Shown in pieces: positions 23,861 to 36,500 of a stretch of DNA of 64,000 nt (position 1 is the first letter of the stretch; every line of letters starts with the position of its first letter). This stretch comes from Trebouxia sp. TZW2008 (taxonomy: Eukaryota > Chlorophyta > Trebouxiophyceae > Trebouxiales > Trebouxiaceae), in assembly GCA_002118135.1 (NCBI GenBank), contig BDIU01000164.1, positions 62,001-126,000 of the forward strand. The letters run 5' to 3'. The position numbers and the translations under genes are program-made. Under the pieces are notes generated by a model. It saw nothing but the letters and a program-made list of their open reading frames with translations, made no database searches and was not told the origin of the DNA.

Positions 23861-24699
23861 AACGATGATTGTGTATATATCCGCATTTTTGTGGCTGCGA
23901 CCAAAAGCCTGCCTTGGCACTGTGTACTGAAGACTGGAAATTGCGACAAGGGTGGCACATATTAGCTATAGCTCAAGAGGGTATGACGATGATTCACTGC
24001 TGTAGCACATGTTCTCAGAATTTCCATGGCTGGGTAAACATGTAGTGGGATCTTGACACCAGCTTGAGAACCACAGTATTAATCAATATTTACGATGTCA
24101 TTTTTGCTATCACAGTTGAAGACTCTACATTTGTTGCTGATTGGTGGTAAAAGCTTGCAGCATGACTTGATGCGCATGGCACTGATCTGGAGCCTATACC
24201 CAGTGTCATTGAAGACACACATGCTACAGTTGACTACTAGGAGCTTTCTGTCTAGGTATGGGCGCACGCATGTATCACTTGCCCATGCAACTATTGTGCA
24301 CACTGACGCTATGCTTTGGATTTAGAGTCACTTTGACAGAAAAGTTTGTTTTGAGCAAATCAAACAAGTCCGCATTCACAGCTGCAGCTCATGTTTTTCA
24401 GCTGCTGAGTATACTCACGTTTATACTCACATTGATGCAATACTGCTCAACTCGAATCTCAATGCCTGCACCTCAAATCTCAAACACACCAACAAAGATC
24501 TGCAAGGAGCAGCGTCACGAACACACTAATGCGTTTCAGACCGGTATTGCTCATTATTGTATTGATGTCTCAATATCAAAACCAGCATTGTGATGGCATC
24601 ATGCAGGCGATTGCCGCCAAGACAGCTCTCATTGACTCAAGCAAGGAAAAGAATATTCTATGCCATGACCCGTCCAGGGAGCTTCTGTGAGAGAAAGCA

Positions 24700-24770
24700 G
24701 CGCATGATCAATTTATTCAACATTCAACACATTCTTAGTGCCATGTTCCGTCTAGACAGATGGCCAACCC
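24700..24770 (-). repeat. Partial duplicate of the last CBM48 exon
   Basis: TCAACACATTCTTAGTGCC..TGTTCCGTCTAGACAG.. at about 24720-24775 mirrors the 3' part of the real last exon at about 24855-24905. It lies beyond the stop codon on the minus strand, so it is now 3' flanking or UTR sequence. Confidence 0.75.
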
Positions 24771-24843
24771 AGAGCCAGTCTTGCGTTTGCATAACCAAGG
24801 CATTTGCGGCCAACTTAAGTCTTGAAGACAGCTTGGTCTCATC

Positions 24844-27800
24844 TTATTCGACAGTCAACACATTATTAGTGCCGTGTTCTGTCTGGACAGTTGGCCAATC
24901 TGGAGCCGGCCGCCATTCACCATCAATCACAAACTTGACTTGGTACGTGCCCTGCAAGACAGCACCTAAGCATTGCTTCCATGCATGATGAAGTAGACAC
25001 CTGGCACAGTAAAGAGCTGGAAAACACACAAGCAACGAGAAGAGAAGCAAAAGAGGAACAAAGCGCTGGTACAAGCATGAGCCCCAGATGAGAAGCCCTG
25101 CTCAGAGCAAATCAAAACACACTGGTGCACAAAATGCATCTTGCAGTTGTATTCAACAGTTGTGACCAGAAGCTCTTTGCATGACACCTAATGATATTGG
25201 CGCTGCTGTCATCTTGTACACATTGCATGCAAGAGCAGGGCAGGTGCATGCTCAGTAGATGCCTTGCAGCTGCCTGCATGGTGTATAGCCTCCTTGAGCA
25301 TCTTTCATTCATTCAAAACGTGTGCTAGACCGGCTCAGCAGGCCCAGCTAGTTACGTGCTGGGCCTAGGTGCATCCCTGAGCATGTTAGCATGCAATCAT
25401 TGCCTTTTTTGAGTTCTGACAAGAGCAGGCGATCAAAGGTCCGTCTTACTTGACCACCTTTTTAGGTTGGTAATCAGGGTTGGCTCTGATGCCTGCCACA
25501 GTGATCTGAGTCTGCTCAAACCAAATCACTGCTTGTGTGGCATGTTATGGTTATGCCTGTGCCCCAAAGCCTATGGGCAATGTGCTTAGCGAGTGCAAGA
25601 TGGCACCACGTATTGATGTGCATATTGACAGTGTGTATTGCTTGTGTTTGCAAGGGCAGGGCATTACTGGCACAAGCCTCAGGACGACTTCAAACTTGGT
25701 GAAAGTCCCGTCGCCCAATTGCTCTGCACGGAGGGCAAAGCCGCTGGTCCAGTTGTCAAAATCTCCCATCAAGCGCACCTCCTGAGCAATGCCAAACCAG
25801 ACTACAGGAATCTTCCGCTGAGTCAATTTGTCCAGCTTCTGGGCCTCGCCTTGAACAACCTGAACATGTGACTGATCTGATGAGTAATCCAAATTCAAAT
25901 CAATATGGATACTCAGCTTCTGGGCTTTGTCTTAACGGCCTGGACATGTGACTGATCTGATGAGTAATCAGCGTCCGAAACACAGACAAAAGGCTTCTGA
26001 GCCTTTTCGTGAAGACTTGAGTGTGTCCAAATTTTGACAAAGCGCGCAATCAGTGCAGACCATGAACAGGCAAACCAGGAGTACAGGATGCATGTGACGT
26101 GTCAGATAGCAAAACCTCAGATCTTACTGTTGAAGACATTTGGCAAATGAAGGAAAATCAGACAGTGTCCAGGCCACGTCTTGATTCTCCAACGTGCCAA
26201 ATTAGGCAATTGTGGCGTTCTGACCCAAATTCGCATCATCCTTGCTACCAAGCAGCGTTTTCCGTGCAGCAATCTAGTGAATATGCCAGTGCAACATTGC
26301 CATTGCAACATGGCTGTTGTCCCTACAGCTTGCAGGTGACCCTTCTCTTTGTTCTCTGTCACAGTGTTGTCAGACTGATGCGCAACACCAGCATGCGCAT
26401 ACCTGGCGCAACAAAGCCATCCTGTCCTGCAGAACTTTCATCTTGTCTGCAGTTTGCTGCCTGTCAGCACCCAAAACGCGCACATGACAAGAGCAACAAG
26501 TGCTGACCTGGCACAACAGAACCATTCTGTCTTGCAGATCTTGCATCTTGTTTGTAGTCTACTGTTTATCAGAGCCAAGTTGTGCACAGCACAGATGTGA
26601 ATCGTGCACACCTGACGCAACAGAGCCATTTGATCCTGCGAGACTTTCATCTTGTTTTTAGTCTATTGTTTATCAGCACCAACTTGTGCACAGGACAGGG
26701 TTACAGCGTGCACGCCTGACGCAACAGAGCCAACCTGTCCTGCAGGACTTTCATCTTCTTTGTAGTCTACTGTTCATCAGCGCCAACTTGTGCATAGGAC
26801 AGAAGTAAATTGTGCACAGACATGGTTACAGTGTGCACACCTGACGCAACAGACCCATTCTGTCCTGCAAGACTTTCATCTTGTCTGCAGTTTGCTGTCT
26901 GTCAGCACCAAAGCGAGCGCTGACTGCGGCTGTATCAGCAATCCTACTGAGGGTCAGCAGCTCGCCCATAATCTTCTGTAGGCTGTCATTCAGGACGCCC
27001 ACCTCGCCACTGTGAGACTCTGCAGCCTTCTGAAGTTGCCGTATTTGCTGCACAAATGAGGAGTTTTCGTGATTTTCTCTTGCTTATGTTTGTTGATTAG
27101 CGTTTGCATTACTATTGAATACAACTGCAGGCTGTTGTTCAAGACAGGCACCTCAACACTGGGAGACTCTGCAGCCTTCTGAAGCTGCCATATTTGCTGT
27201 ACAAATCAATATTTCTGTGTGACACGTGTCTTAACAATTTGGACTGATGATGTTGTGATCAAAGTTCAGGTATAAGGTGCTGACAAGCTAAGCCGCAAAG
27301 TCTGAAGGTACACTCTGCTCAAGCTTATGACATTCTGGTGCAGGCGAGTTACTGCACAGATATTCAGTCTAGCAAAAGCACTCAGAATCATGGATGAGGA
27401 ACCACTGTGTTCAAGACATTTCAACGGAGTCAATTGCTGACTGACCCTGCTTGCAGCACGAAGCTTGGTGCTGAGTCAAAGTTGCAGGCATATCTTGCAA
27501 TCAATGCTCACGTGGTGGTGCAGGCAAGTGACTGCACAGATGTTCAGATCTGGCAAGAGCAGTGACAGTCATGAACGAGTGAATGTTGTCCAAGGATTGA
27601 AAGCAAGATCCAGTGCTAGCTCACCTTGTTTGCAGCACTAAGCTTGGTGCTGAGTCTATTACGGGAATGTGCAACTTGTTCATACACCTGCACAGCGAAC
27701 AAGTCTCAGCAAAATGGCGCAACAACAACTTTCATGGCAGGCTGTTGTTTAGGGTTTGTTCTCTGCTCAAGCCTTTGTTTACACATCCTACAAGGCGATC

Positions 27801-29279
27801 ACAGCGAAGAAGCATGAGCCAGTGATCATGCAGCCTATGATAGTGGCTGTTGAGATGAGTTCTGCAAAGCAAGATGGCTCAATCATCACCTTTGCTTGGC
27901 AGCCTGTCAGCTTACGCCTTTGTGCACAAAATGTTTTACAGCGTATTCGCAGTACAGACACAGATAGCAACCACAATCTAGCCACACACGCACCTATCAA
28001 TGTTTGCTAGAAGGTGTCATCTATGATCATCATTATCACACTACAGCAGCTTGCTGTGACACCATATATTATAGTATATGTGATGTACTTGTGTTCAAGT
28101 AGCCTGTGTTGGTGGCTGTCAAGATGAGACCAGATGTGCTGCAACATCCGCTGAATGCGGCAGAGACGGTTTCTGCTGAAGACGGCTAACCGCAGTGCCC
28201 AAGACAAAGTTAATTTGCAGAGGTGGCCATCTCCTTGCCTTCCACATGCCAGAACTGAAACTTTGGAACAGGAGACAGCACAAATACATTGATTGTCCTT
28301 CTGGACTGTCAGACAGCATGCATGCCGGTCAAACAAGCGTGGAAACTTGCGTGCTGTTGAGTTGGTTTGCACACCTTCCTGTTGACAGTGCCTAGGGTGC
28401 CTCTGAGCTCCGCCTTGGTAGGCGGTCTGTCTGGCTCATACCCAAGTGCAGCGCCTTCTGAGGATTGACCACTAGCATGACTGCCGTTGCCGTTCCTGTG
28501 ACTGCCTGACACAGTTGTGTTGGCTGTGCTTCTGTCTGCTGTGCGTGTTGTTGGGTTCCCATAGGCTTGTGCATGTGAGCCTGTGCTCGAGTCTGCTGTG
28601 CTTGTGTGCACAGCGCTGGATGTTTGTGCGAGTGAGCCTGTGCTTGAGTGCGCTGTGTGCATGTATGATGGGCTAGAGATCTGTGCAAGGGAGCCTGCAC
28701 TTGAGTCTGTTGTCTGTGTATATGAGCTGGAGGTTTGTACGAGTGAGCCTGAAGTTTGCCGCTCTGCCCGCAGCTGTCGAAGTTGCCTCAAAGCTCTGTC
28801 CTGTAAGGCAAGCAACACCAGCTTCTTTCTTTGGCTGTACTCTTGACAAGGTCAAGCGTGGCTCCGAACAGGACTGACAGCTGGTGAATGCTGTTGCAAG
28901 TAAGCATACACGGCATGTTGCAGTGCATCTCGCTTGCTGCTATGTTCATTGCATATTTGCGGGATGTAAAAAATGTCAAATTGTCTGGGAGTCAAGCATT
29001 GTAGTGTGTGACTGAGCAAGAATGCTAAGATGGCTAAGACATGATGCCGATACTCACAGACAATCGCTTTGGCACTCTACCCGCTGAATCACCTATTAAG
29101 TCTTCTAAACGAGCTGCATCCTCAGGCTCAGCGTCCTGACGCTGTGCAGCGCATTGTGTTTTGTGGGGTGTTCGAGCAGGTTTGCGGTGAGTTGTGAAGA
29201 TAGTAGCGCGCTGCCACTTGCTTGACTTTCCACGTATACAGTACGGCATGGGAGTTTGCAGGCAGGCTGTTGGTGTCAT
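24844..29279 (-). CDS. PTST-like plastid protein: coiled coil plus CBM48 glycogen/starch-binding domain
   Basis: Supported exons, 5' to 3': 29279-29058, 28839-28375, 27047-26841, 25859-25668 and 24951-24844 (TAA), all phase 0 at the joins used. Another exon near 27650 (LSTKLSAANK) is likely. The first exon is Ser/Thr/Arg-rich and poor in acids for about 50 residues, like a chloroplast transit peptide. The second holds a coiled coil (LLALQDRALRQLRQLRAERQ) and a degenerate ~22-residue Ser/Thr repeat. The third is coiled coil (ESHSGEVGVLNDSLQKIMGE). The CBM48 domain follows: VVWFGIAQEVRLMGDFDNW, then TYQVKFVIDGEW and NNVLTVE, keeping the Trp and Lys residues that contact glucan in AMPK-beta and plant PTST proteins. 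PTST proteins bring starch synthases to starch in plastids. An AMPK-beta-type identity is less likely given the transit-like N-terminus and domain order. Confidence 0.75.
26386..26840 (-). repeat. Four downstream copies of the coiled-coil exon's 3' end (PTST-like gene)
   Basis: The end of exon 27047-26841 encodes ADRQQTADKMKVLQDRMGLLRQ and is followed by a GTGTGCAC donor. Four further copies of this exon end with a GTGTGC-like sequence follow at roughly 26.74, 26.64, 26.54 and 26.42 kb on the minus strand, each about 100-120 bp apart and increasingly diverged. The real exon is the first copy in transcription order, as expected for duplication of exon end plus donor. Confidence 0.85.
27126..27660 (-). 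repeat. Further exon-fragment duplications in the PTST-like gene
   Basis: At 27126-27215 there is a copy of the start of exon 27047 (acceptor TTGTACAGCAAATA.. on the minus strand), 148 bp upstream of the real one. Between 27277 and 27660 a second set of repeats contains three versions of the LSTKLSAANK-type exon segment at about 27.28, 27.45 and 27.63 kb, the last with a clean GTGAGC donor. Confidence 0.7.
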
Positions 29280-30340
29280 TGCGCATGACAAGCGGCAATG
29301 CGGACCCTCAAAACCTCTCAAGTCAATACAATGAATCGCAGAGATCGAATGCCCGCGCTGCAGCGGCCAAGTGCAAGCAGTCACGTAGGGCAACGTGGAG
29401 ATTATCTTTTTGGCTGCCTCAGGCGCACCGCCACACGACCGCCTCGTGTACACAGTTCCAGCACAGCACTGTATCACAAGTTTGCCAAATCACACCTTGC
29501 ACGGAGGCAGAATCGAGGCGGACGCGAGGCTGAGCAGATAGGTTGAACGCGAAATGTTTGACCAGATGCAGTGCTGCAGCACTCTGCAGATTGCATTGAG
29601 ACAAGCACAAACGCACAAGAGACATTGAAATTTGGCATTCTGAAGTGAGTGCATGCAATACTTTAATAAAAAAATGGTACTTGTTGTGTGGACCATATGG
29701 GGTTGACATGATAGGAGATGCATCGCCTGACACAAGTAATGCTTCTGCCATTATCTGCTGACCTCGTGACCGGCTCTCACCTCCACCTTCATCGACGACT
29801 CAGATTGCACAGTAGCAGCTCGTTTACAACACCAGCTAGTATAGCTCAGCGACCAGCATCAGCTTGCTTTACTATTTTGTTGACCTCTGTACATTTTGGC
29901 AGGAGCATTGCTGCCGGTGCTTGTCACATCTGCTTTATTTGTCTTCGTTCATCGTCGTCAGTGTTGGTGAGTCGACAGATTACGACTGAGCGACGCGTCA
30001 GCGTTCCGTTATCTGATGTGCAAGAGTTGGCATGCATGTCATAGCACAAAGCGCAAGGAATGGTGCTGCATGCAGGTCACACACGCCAATAAATCTGCCC
30101 AAGGGCAGGTCATGCAAGCCCATGCCAGTCCAAATGCATCCTTTGAATCATGCCTCCTGTCTGGTATTTGTTTATGGCAGAAACCCAAAGAAAGTCTGTT
30201 TGCCAACCATTATGATTTCATCATCATGCATGTAAGCATTGTCAAATCAGCACTGGCAATTCTTGTGACGTCGTTTGACATGTCTTCACTGCCACTGAAG
30301 CGATGATGGTCCTGTTTGCTGCAAGCTCTGATTCACATAT
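29280..30340. other. Intergenic region upstream of the PTST-like gene
   Basis: This stretch lies between the presumed start of the PTST-like gene and the 3' end of the next minus gene. It should hold the PTST-like promoter. Plus-strand open frames at 29718-30306 look unconvincing. I see no gene here. Confidence 0.45.
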
Positions 30341-31519
30341 TCAAAGTGCCAGCAGAAATAGGGCTGGAACTGCCAAGAGCGCCAACAGTGCAAGGGGAGC
30401 CTTGGAAGCTGACGGAGATGCTGCTGAGTAACCAAGGTACAGCTGGCTGGAGTTGACAGTGGGCACAGCTATGGGAGTGATGGTGACCCTCATGGAAAAC
30501 CTACATGCCTTACCCTTGCCACCTGTCACAGTGGCTGGCTCAATGGCATAGAAATCGAATTTGCAGCTGTTTGTGGGTGTGCATGCTGCGTATTTGGCTG
30601 CCTTGGGTGTGTAAGTGTAACCAGTGTACTCCTCTGTGAGCCAAGTGAAAGGGCTTGAAACTGCCTCAGTCATCAGTGTCAGGTCAGGGACTGGGGTGGC
30701 CTGCAGATCCCTTGTTGAACTGCCTCCAATGATAGCCAAACTGCTCTGGAAGTTCACCACTAAAGTGTTCCTCTGTGTGATTGTCAAGTTGGAGTCTGCA
30801 GTCACAGCAGGACACTCATCAATAACGTAATCATGATAAATCATTACACTCTCCAGCATATATTGCTAGGTGTGTGTGGCACAGGTCTATCTCGTCATTC
30901 ATCTGTGTCATTGCTCTCAAATGCATCTACATTCTATAGCTGACTTCTCATGGATGCGATTCAGACGGCTGTCAGCATTTTGGTCCCTGTCTAGTACAGG
31001 CTGTGTAGACTGGACATTCAGGGCTGCTAACACATGCAGACTGTCGTGCAATGCAGACAGATTCATGTGATCCATGCACATGGGCACATGGTAATGCACA
31101 GCATTGCTTTGATGTAGCAGCACATGAGATCACCATGCTCTGCATCCTCAAATGCAGACTAGACTGTGATTGATGCAAGAACATGACAGATTGCCGCGCA
31201 AACACAATGCTGAAGTGTGTGGCTGCATTGGCTTAGGCTTGAACAGAATACAGGCTGAAATGTTGAGTGGTGTCTGTAAGCTGTCTAATCAGGTCATGCA
31301 GCTTGTGTGTCCTCACTGACTGCGCCACTGCCATCACAGTGTAATAGTTAGGAGTGCCGACGCACAAATGATAGAGGTGGTGCATTCATTACTTACCACT
31401 GATTGTGCATGAAGCCCCGCAGGACTCTGTCAGAGAGCTGTTGATGTTTACCAGTGGGCAGGCACTTGGCATGGCCACCTGCAATATAGCATCAGCATTC
31501 AAGGCAAACAGCAAGCATG

Positions 31520-31551
<32 letters not shown>

Positions 31552-31571
31552 ACATCATCAGCATCAGTAGT

Positions 31572-31602
<31 letters not shown>

Positions 31603-32932
31603 AAATTGTCAGCAGTAGCAACAGCATCAACATCATCAGCAGCAGGAACAATAGCAGCAGCAGCAGCAGCAACATCATCATCAGGAACAGCATCGACAGT
31701 AGCAGCAGCAAGTATGAGCTGCTGCATGACAAAAAACGTAACAGTATGCAATGTAGCACTTGGGTTTTGGGAACTGGCGTGATTCAGGGAACAAGCAGTG
31801 CTTGCTGCAGGAACCACAGTGGAGCACTAAATGCATGTTGGCTGCAGTGCGTTACAGCAGAAAGGCATGTGACGAATCTGGTGGCAGTGGCTGCTGGAAC
31901 ATCAAGGAAATGTTCAATGTGTATCGATTGTGATGTGTCTCAGAAGGAAGTGATATTGCCAACATCAACGTGAGTGGTATGATGACAGCAACATGGCAGA
32001 TGTACCCAGCAGTTCCACGGACATCACTAGCAAGCATGTACAATAACTTTTCTCTGTAAGAACACTCGATGCAAGGACATCTTCAGTGTAAGGACAATGC
32101 AAATGGTAACCAATCACTGTATTCTGACTGCAGTGGCACCTCTGAGTAGGGAGAACTTGATATAAGGACCCAAAGCACCCGTTACAAAGAGAAGTCATCA
32201 TACAGGATGATGATTGATGGTGATGATGCTGAAGATGTCAGTTGCTCACCCCAAATGTGACAGTGGTGGTGTTGCTGTTTGCCAACAGGCTTCTGCCATG
32301 GTGTGCATCCCAAATGCCTGCCTGGATACTGCTTACATCAGAATAGCTGCTTGGGATTGCTGAGTCCCATGTGCCCGCTTCATCGTAGCCTGCATTACCA
32401 TGAATTCTGTGCATCAATTCAGCGGTCAGTATCAGTACAACGGTCATGTGCAATGCAAGGCAACAGAAGTTCTTGTCATTCCTGGACAAGACATGAACTG
32501 GCAAGGTTGACTGTAATGGTAGGCACTTCCAAGGTTCAAGCACACTGTGTCACAAGTGTAGGAAATGACAGGCAGAGCACGCAAATCTGATGCAGCAAGA
32601 GTGCAGTGCCTGCACCCATGTGTCTTGCAAGCAGTGTCTGTGTTGAAGGAAAACAAGATGTGCTCAAGCGCTGCTGCATTAGTTGTATCAGAGACACTGT
32701 TTGTGCCATCAGATGCATCAAGCCGTTGCGCGACCACATGATGTGCCGAAAATGCACATGGGTGCTTGAGCAAAGCTAGCAGTGTTGCTCTTTGCTATAT
32801 TGCTTAGTGCCTGAGGAATGTGCCAGAAGAGCTTGCAGCCAGTCTACATAACATCAGTGATGACCCGCCTTGTGTTGTGCCCAAGCACATGAGTGCAGCT
32901 GCCAGCACGATGTACCAGTGTCTTGATGCCAT
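30341..32932 (-). CDS. Secreted Cys-rich protein, possibly GPI-anchored
   Basis: The Met at 32932 starts a classical signal peptide (MASRHWYIVLAAALMCLG) that ends at a possible donor near 32865. Coding-like exons follow: about 32444-32740 with paired cysteines (DTACKTHGCRHCTLAASD), about 32247-32388 (GYDEAGTWDSAIPSSYSD), about 31397-31484 with an ACPLVN..ESCGASCTISG pattern and a GTAAGT donor, and 30341-30860. The final exon is a beta-rich domain with several Cys and a very hydrophobic C-terminus (APLALLALLAVPALFLLAL) after a small-residue site, as for GPI attachment. Not all splice phases can be reconciled, so the model is provisional. The family is not recognised; it may be a cell-wall or surface protein. 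Repeats B and C and an AGC microsatellite lie in its introns. Confidence 0.45.
30846..30893 (+). repeat. Dispersed repeat C, copy 1
   Basis: CTCCAGCATATATTGCTAGGTGTG...GGCACAGGTCTATCTCG is closely matched at 63545-63593 in the same orientation, about 33 kb away. It lies at the acceptor side of the final exon of the secreted-protein gene. Confidence 0.6.
31515..31712 (+). repeat. (AGC)n/(ATC) trinucleotide repeat
   Basis: About 200 bp of AGC units interrupted by ATC, ACA and AGT triplets. It lies in an intron of the secreted-protein gene. Poly-Ala, poly-Ser and poly-Leu frames across it are artefacts. Confidence 0.9.
32050..32170 (-). repeat. Dispersed repeat B, copy 3 (inverted)
   Basis: On the minus strand this has TGTCCTTACACTGAAGATG, TGGTTACCATTTGCATTG, TCAGAATACAGTGA and CTCAGAGGTGCCACTG in the arrangement seen in copies 1 and 2. 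It lies in an intron of the secreted-protein gene. Confidence 0.7.
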
Positions 32933-33595
32933 CTTGCTGCAACTGCAAATTTGTGCCTGCAGCACGCAAAGAAGTTGCCAAACCGGATTCTGCAAGGCAT
33001 CTCCAAATTCGAGCATGAGTTACAAGAGGCTGCATTCGTTGCTATGCGACGCACCGCAAGGGCGAGGTGGCGCAAAGCGGCTAGTCTTTGCAAGGGGCCG
33101 CAGACCGTCAAGCCTGGCGCAAAATTCGGTACCGGCAACGCCCCTCGTAAGCTCAACTTCGCACTTGAATCCCCTCGTACCAGACACCGCGACAGGTGCT
33201 TGCGATGCGCTTCCGCTCGGTCGTACCCTGAGCTTGATGCAAACACGCACAGCAAAGACCATGGCGAAATGTAAATGCTGCCCAAATTGCGAATTGAGCA
33301 GTGTTACGGTACGCTTCGAAAGCAAACCGTAGATTGCTCATGGGCGAAGCTGTTGCGGAAGTAGAAGCTGTTAGCTAACACTGACTCACAAGCTCTTACC
33401 TGATTGCCTGAACCTTAGGTGACTTACCTTATGTAGCGGAGGTCCATGTGCCCAAGACGTGCAGTGCATGAGAGAGCAAAGGAGAGAGAAAATCCCCTGC
33501 TCACACACGGTTTTGCCAATTTGTGCTGCATTCGTGTGCATCAGGCCTACGCTCAGAGCGGCAGAAGACAGGACTTGGACTGCTACCGATAGCGA
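32933..33595. promoter_or_regulatory. Gap between divergent genes
   Basis: About 660 bp separate the signal-peptide Met of the minus secreted-protein gene from the P450 ATG at 33596. Overlapping open frames exist on both strands at 32820-33340, but none resembles a known family. It is probably a divergent promoter region. Confidence 0.3.
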
Positions 33596-36500
33596 ATGGA
33601 CGCCAGCACGGCAGTGATCTGCGTGATTGCGTTGTTGCTGGTGCGCATACGCTATTTTGTTGGGCGTGCGGCACAGCTTCAATCGGAACCACCGCGTCCA
33701 CTGGGGTCGTGAGTGCAGAGCGATATATAGTAGGAACAGACAGTATCGATATAAGTACATGCTCGTAGGTGGTCAGCTACTTGGGGAACTGGCAAGCCAG
33801 ATGGAAATACAGGCACATCCCCGGCCCGCCGCCCAGCTTTCCTCTCGGTAACGTGAAAGAGATCAGGCAGAAACAGCTCTTTGCGGCACAGGCGGGCTGG
33901 GCTGCCCAATACGGGGGCGTCTTCAAATTCTTCATGCTACGCAAGTCGTTTGTCTGCGTGACAGGTCTGCGGCGCAATCCCCGCACGCTTGCTGTGCAGC
34001 ACCAAAGTTGCAGCTTTGATTCGGAGCTTAGGTCAAAGCCAGTGAGGAAGACCACCTGCAGCACGACTGCTGCTGTGATGCTGTGCCCATCCAGCCATCC
34101 CATCAGCCATACTCAAGCTACACATGCTATCTAGGCTGTTGAGTACTGCAGCATTTCAACAGCTTTTCAGCACGTCAATGTGGCTCAGCCTCATCCACCA
34201 CTTTAGGCAGCACTTGAGCCTCATAGCAGCTCCTACAGCACTTGGTCCTAGCCTGACTTTCAGCATAGTTGCTCATAGATTCAAGTGGTTCCTCTGAAAT
34301 TCAAGTATCACAGTTTGTTAGAACTAAGCATGACTAAGAATGACTAAGCCTGACTAACGCATTGCTGCTGCAGACCCCAAGCTTGTGCACCAGATCCAGG
34401 TGAAGCAGTTCAGCAACTTCAGGGACACCTTCATGCCAATCCTGGACAACCCACTGCTGTCAGGAAGGGCTCGTGAAGCAGCGCAGTCCAAGCTCATTAC
34501 TGCACGGTACTCCTCTTGCTCCTCATCTTATTTTCTTGTCTTGAATCAGCTTTGGCATCTGCACCATAGCTGTGGGCGTAGACAACCCACTGCTGTCAGC
34601 AAGAGCGCATGAAGCGGCACAGTCCATGCTCATTGCTGCAAAATATATTTCTACTCCTCGTCTTACACTTGTTGTCTTATATCAGCATCATATGATCTCA
34701 ATAACATCATATGAGCGTCTGCTAGTGGCAACTTGACATTGCAACAGTCGCATTCAGGGCGGCAGGCAGTGCACAAGTGTTTGGAGCATAGCTGCTGCAT
34801 TGCTGTGAAAGGCCTCATACAATGCTCAAGCTTGCCTCAGATTGCTCCTGTTTGATCATTGCTCTGGCACCTGTGCCAGAATGCACAAAATGCCACACAG
34901 TTGATGTACTTACAGCAGCAGTGATTGCATGCAGAGGCGCATCATGGGGAAGCCTAGCACGGCCCATGTTTCACTCGGCCAATCTGGCAACATAAGCCAG
35001 CAGCATCAACAGTGCAGTGAGCATATACACAGGCAAACTGGATGCTTTGCATTGTTGCTTGTGTATGACAGCTGGGTAACAGCAATGATTGCTTGCAGTG
35101 GCCCATTGTGGGGAAGTCTGAGAGCAGGAGCACAGCCCATGTTTCACTCAGCCAATTTGGCAACATATGCCACCACCATCAATAGTGCAGTGGACGTGCT
35201 GATAGCTAAATTGCACGAGGCTGCAAAAACGGGCCAGGAGGTCAACATTTTTCAGCAGCTTGGGCGCTTGACAATGCAAGTGACTGGAGTTGCTGCTTTT
35301 GGGTGAGCTGTGGCATTTGTGGCAATACTGGGTATGCTGTGTTAACAATGTGACTGGACACAGGCTGCAACATCTTGCCAGGTGTGTGGGGTACAAGACT
35401 TGCTATGATCATCTCTTGCAGTGCAAGTGTGTTTGCACTTGTGATTCTGCCCTGGTCTCACGAAACAAGTTGGTGGTACATGATATGACTCGCATGATGC
35501 TAAGCAGCTTCTTGTTATGCATCAAATTGTCAAAACATTCTGTCTCATGCTCACTCCAGCTGTTGCTGGGTGCTGGCCCAGTGGTGCACAGCTTGAGTCA
35601 AGCAATTCCATGCTGGCTTGACATGACATGTTAGCGTGTGATCCAAATCTTGAGTCAAACAGTTTCATGCAGGGTTGACTTAGTCTGCCGGCGTGAAGAA
35701 GACAGCATGCTGTTTACAGCTGCCAAGACGGCTTTTGCCAGCAGGCCACCTCCTTCCCTGACTGCTGACACACTTCAGCCAACATTGAAATGACATGTCA
35801 TGTTTCAAAGGCCTGCTATGCAGAGTTGATCTGAACTGGCAGCGTGAAGAAGACAGCATGCTGTTGACAGCTGCCAAGACGGCTTTTGCCAGCACGCCAC
35901 CTCCTTCCCTGACTGCTGACACACTTCTGCCAATATTGAAACGAGATGTCATGTTTCAAAGGCCTGCTATGCAGAGTTGATCTGGACTGTCAGCCTGAAG
36001 AAGATGGGATGCTGTTGACAGCTGCCAAGACCATGTTTGCCAACTTGCCACCTTCCTTGTGGATGCTAGCATGGTGTTACCAAATCTTGAAAGGTTTGAA
36101 CTGAAACACCCGTTTTCATGCAGGGTTGACTTGGACTGCCAGCGTGAAGAAGATGGGATGCTGTTGACAGCTGCCAAGACCGTATTTGCCAACTCGCCAC
36201 CTTCCTTGTGGATGCTTGCAGCGATGTCAGTGCCAGGCCCCATTGTGCCCTTGGTCAGAGCCCTGGCCAGGGCATTTCCTGGCAAAGACCTGGCTGCTTC
36301 ATTCCCTGCACATGAGACCCTGTATGACATCTCAGCCACTCTCATTCAGGCAATCCGTTTACTCAATCAGCTGCTGCATTCTGCCGTTGATGGGCTCCGG
36401 CCAGGGCTTTTCTGGAACTGCCCTGTGAGCGGTGTTTCCTGCACACGAGACCCTGTGTGACATTTCAGCCACTCTCATACAGGTAGTCACAATTAGTCAA

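Larger units (their letters stand above)
22993..24843. other. Mostly unassigned region with tandem and dispersed repeats
   Basis: A unit containing AGCTGCA-CAAGCTTGCA--GGAG-AA recurs at about 23070 and 23185 (period about 115-119 bp), with a weaker relative near 23505. These resemble the partial-exon arrays of other genes and may belong to the 3' part of the four-TM gene. Dispersed repeat B occupies 23745-23860. From 23860 to about 24690 I see no supported gene. Confidence 0.45.

Noticed and set aside
31389..31817. Ala/Asp-rich minus frame and poly-Leu frame
   Set aside because: Mostly the AGC microsatellite. Only the first ~30 codons at the 31389 end look like a real exon of the secreted-protein gene.
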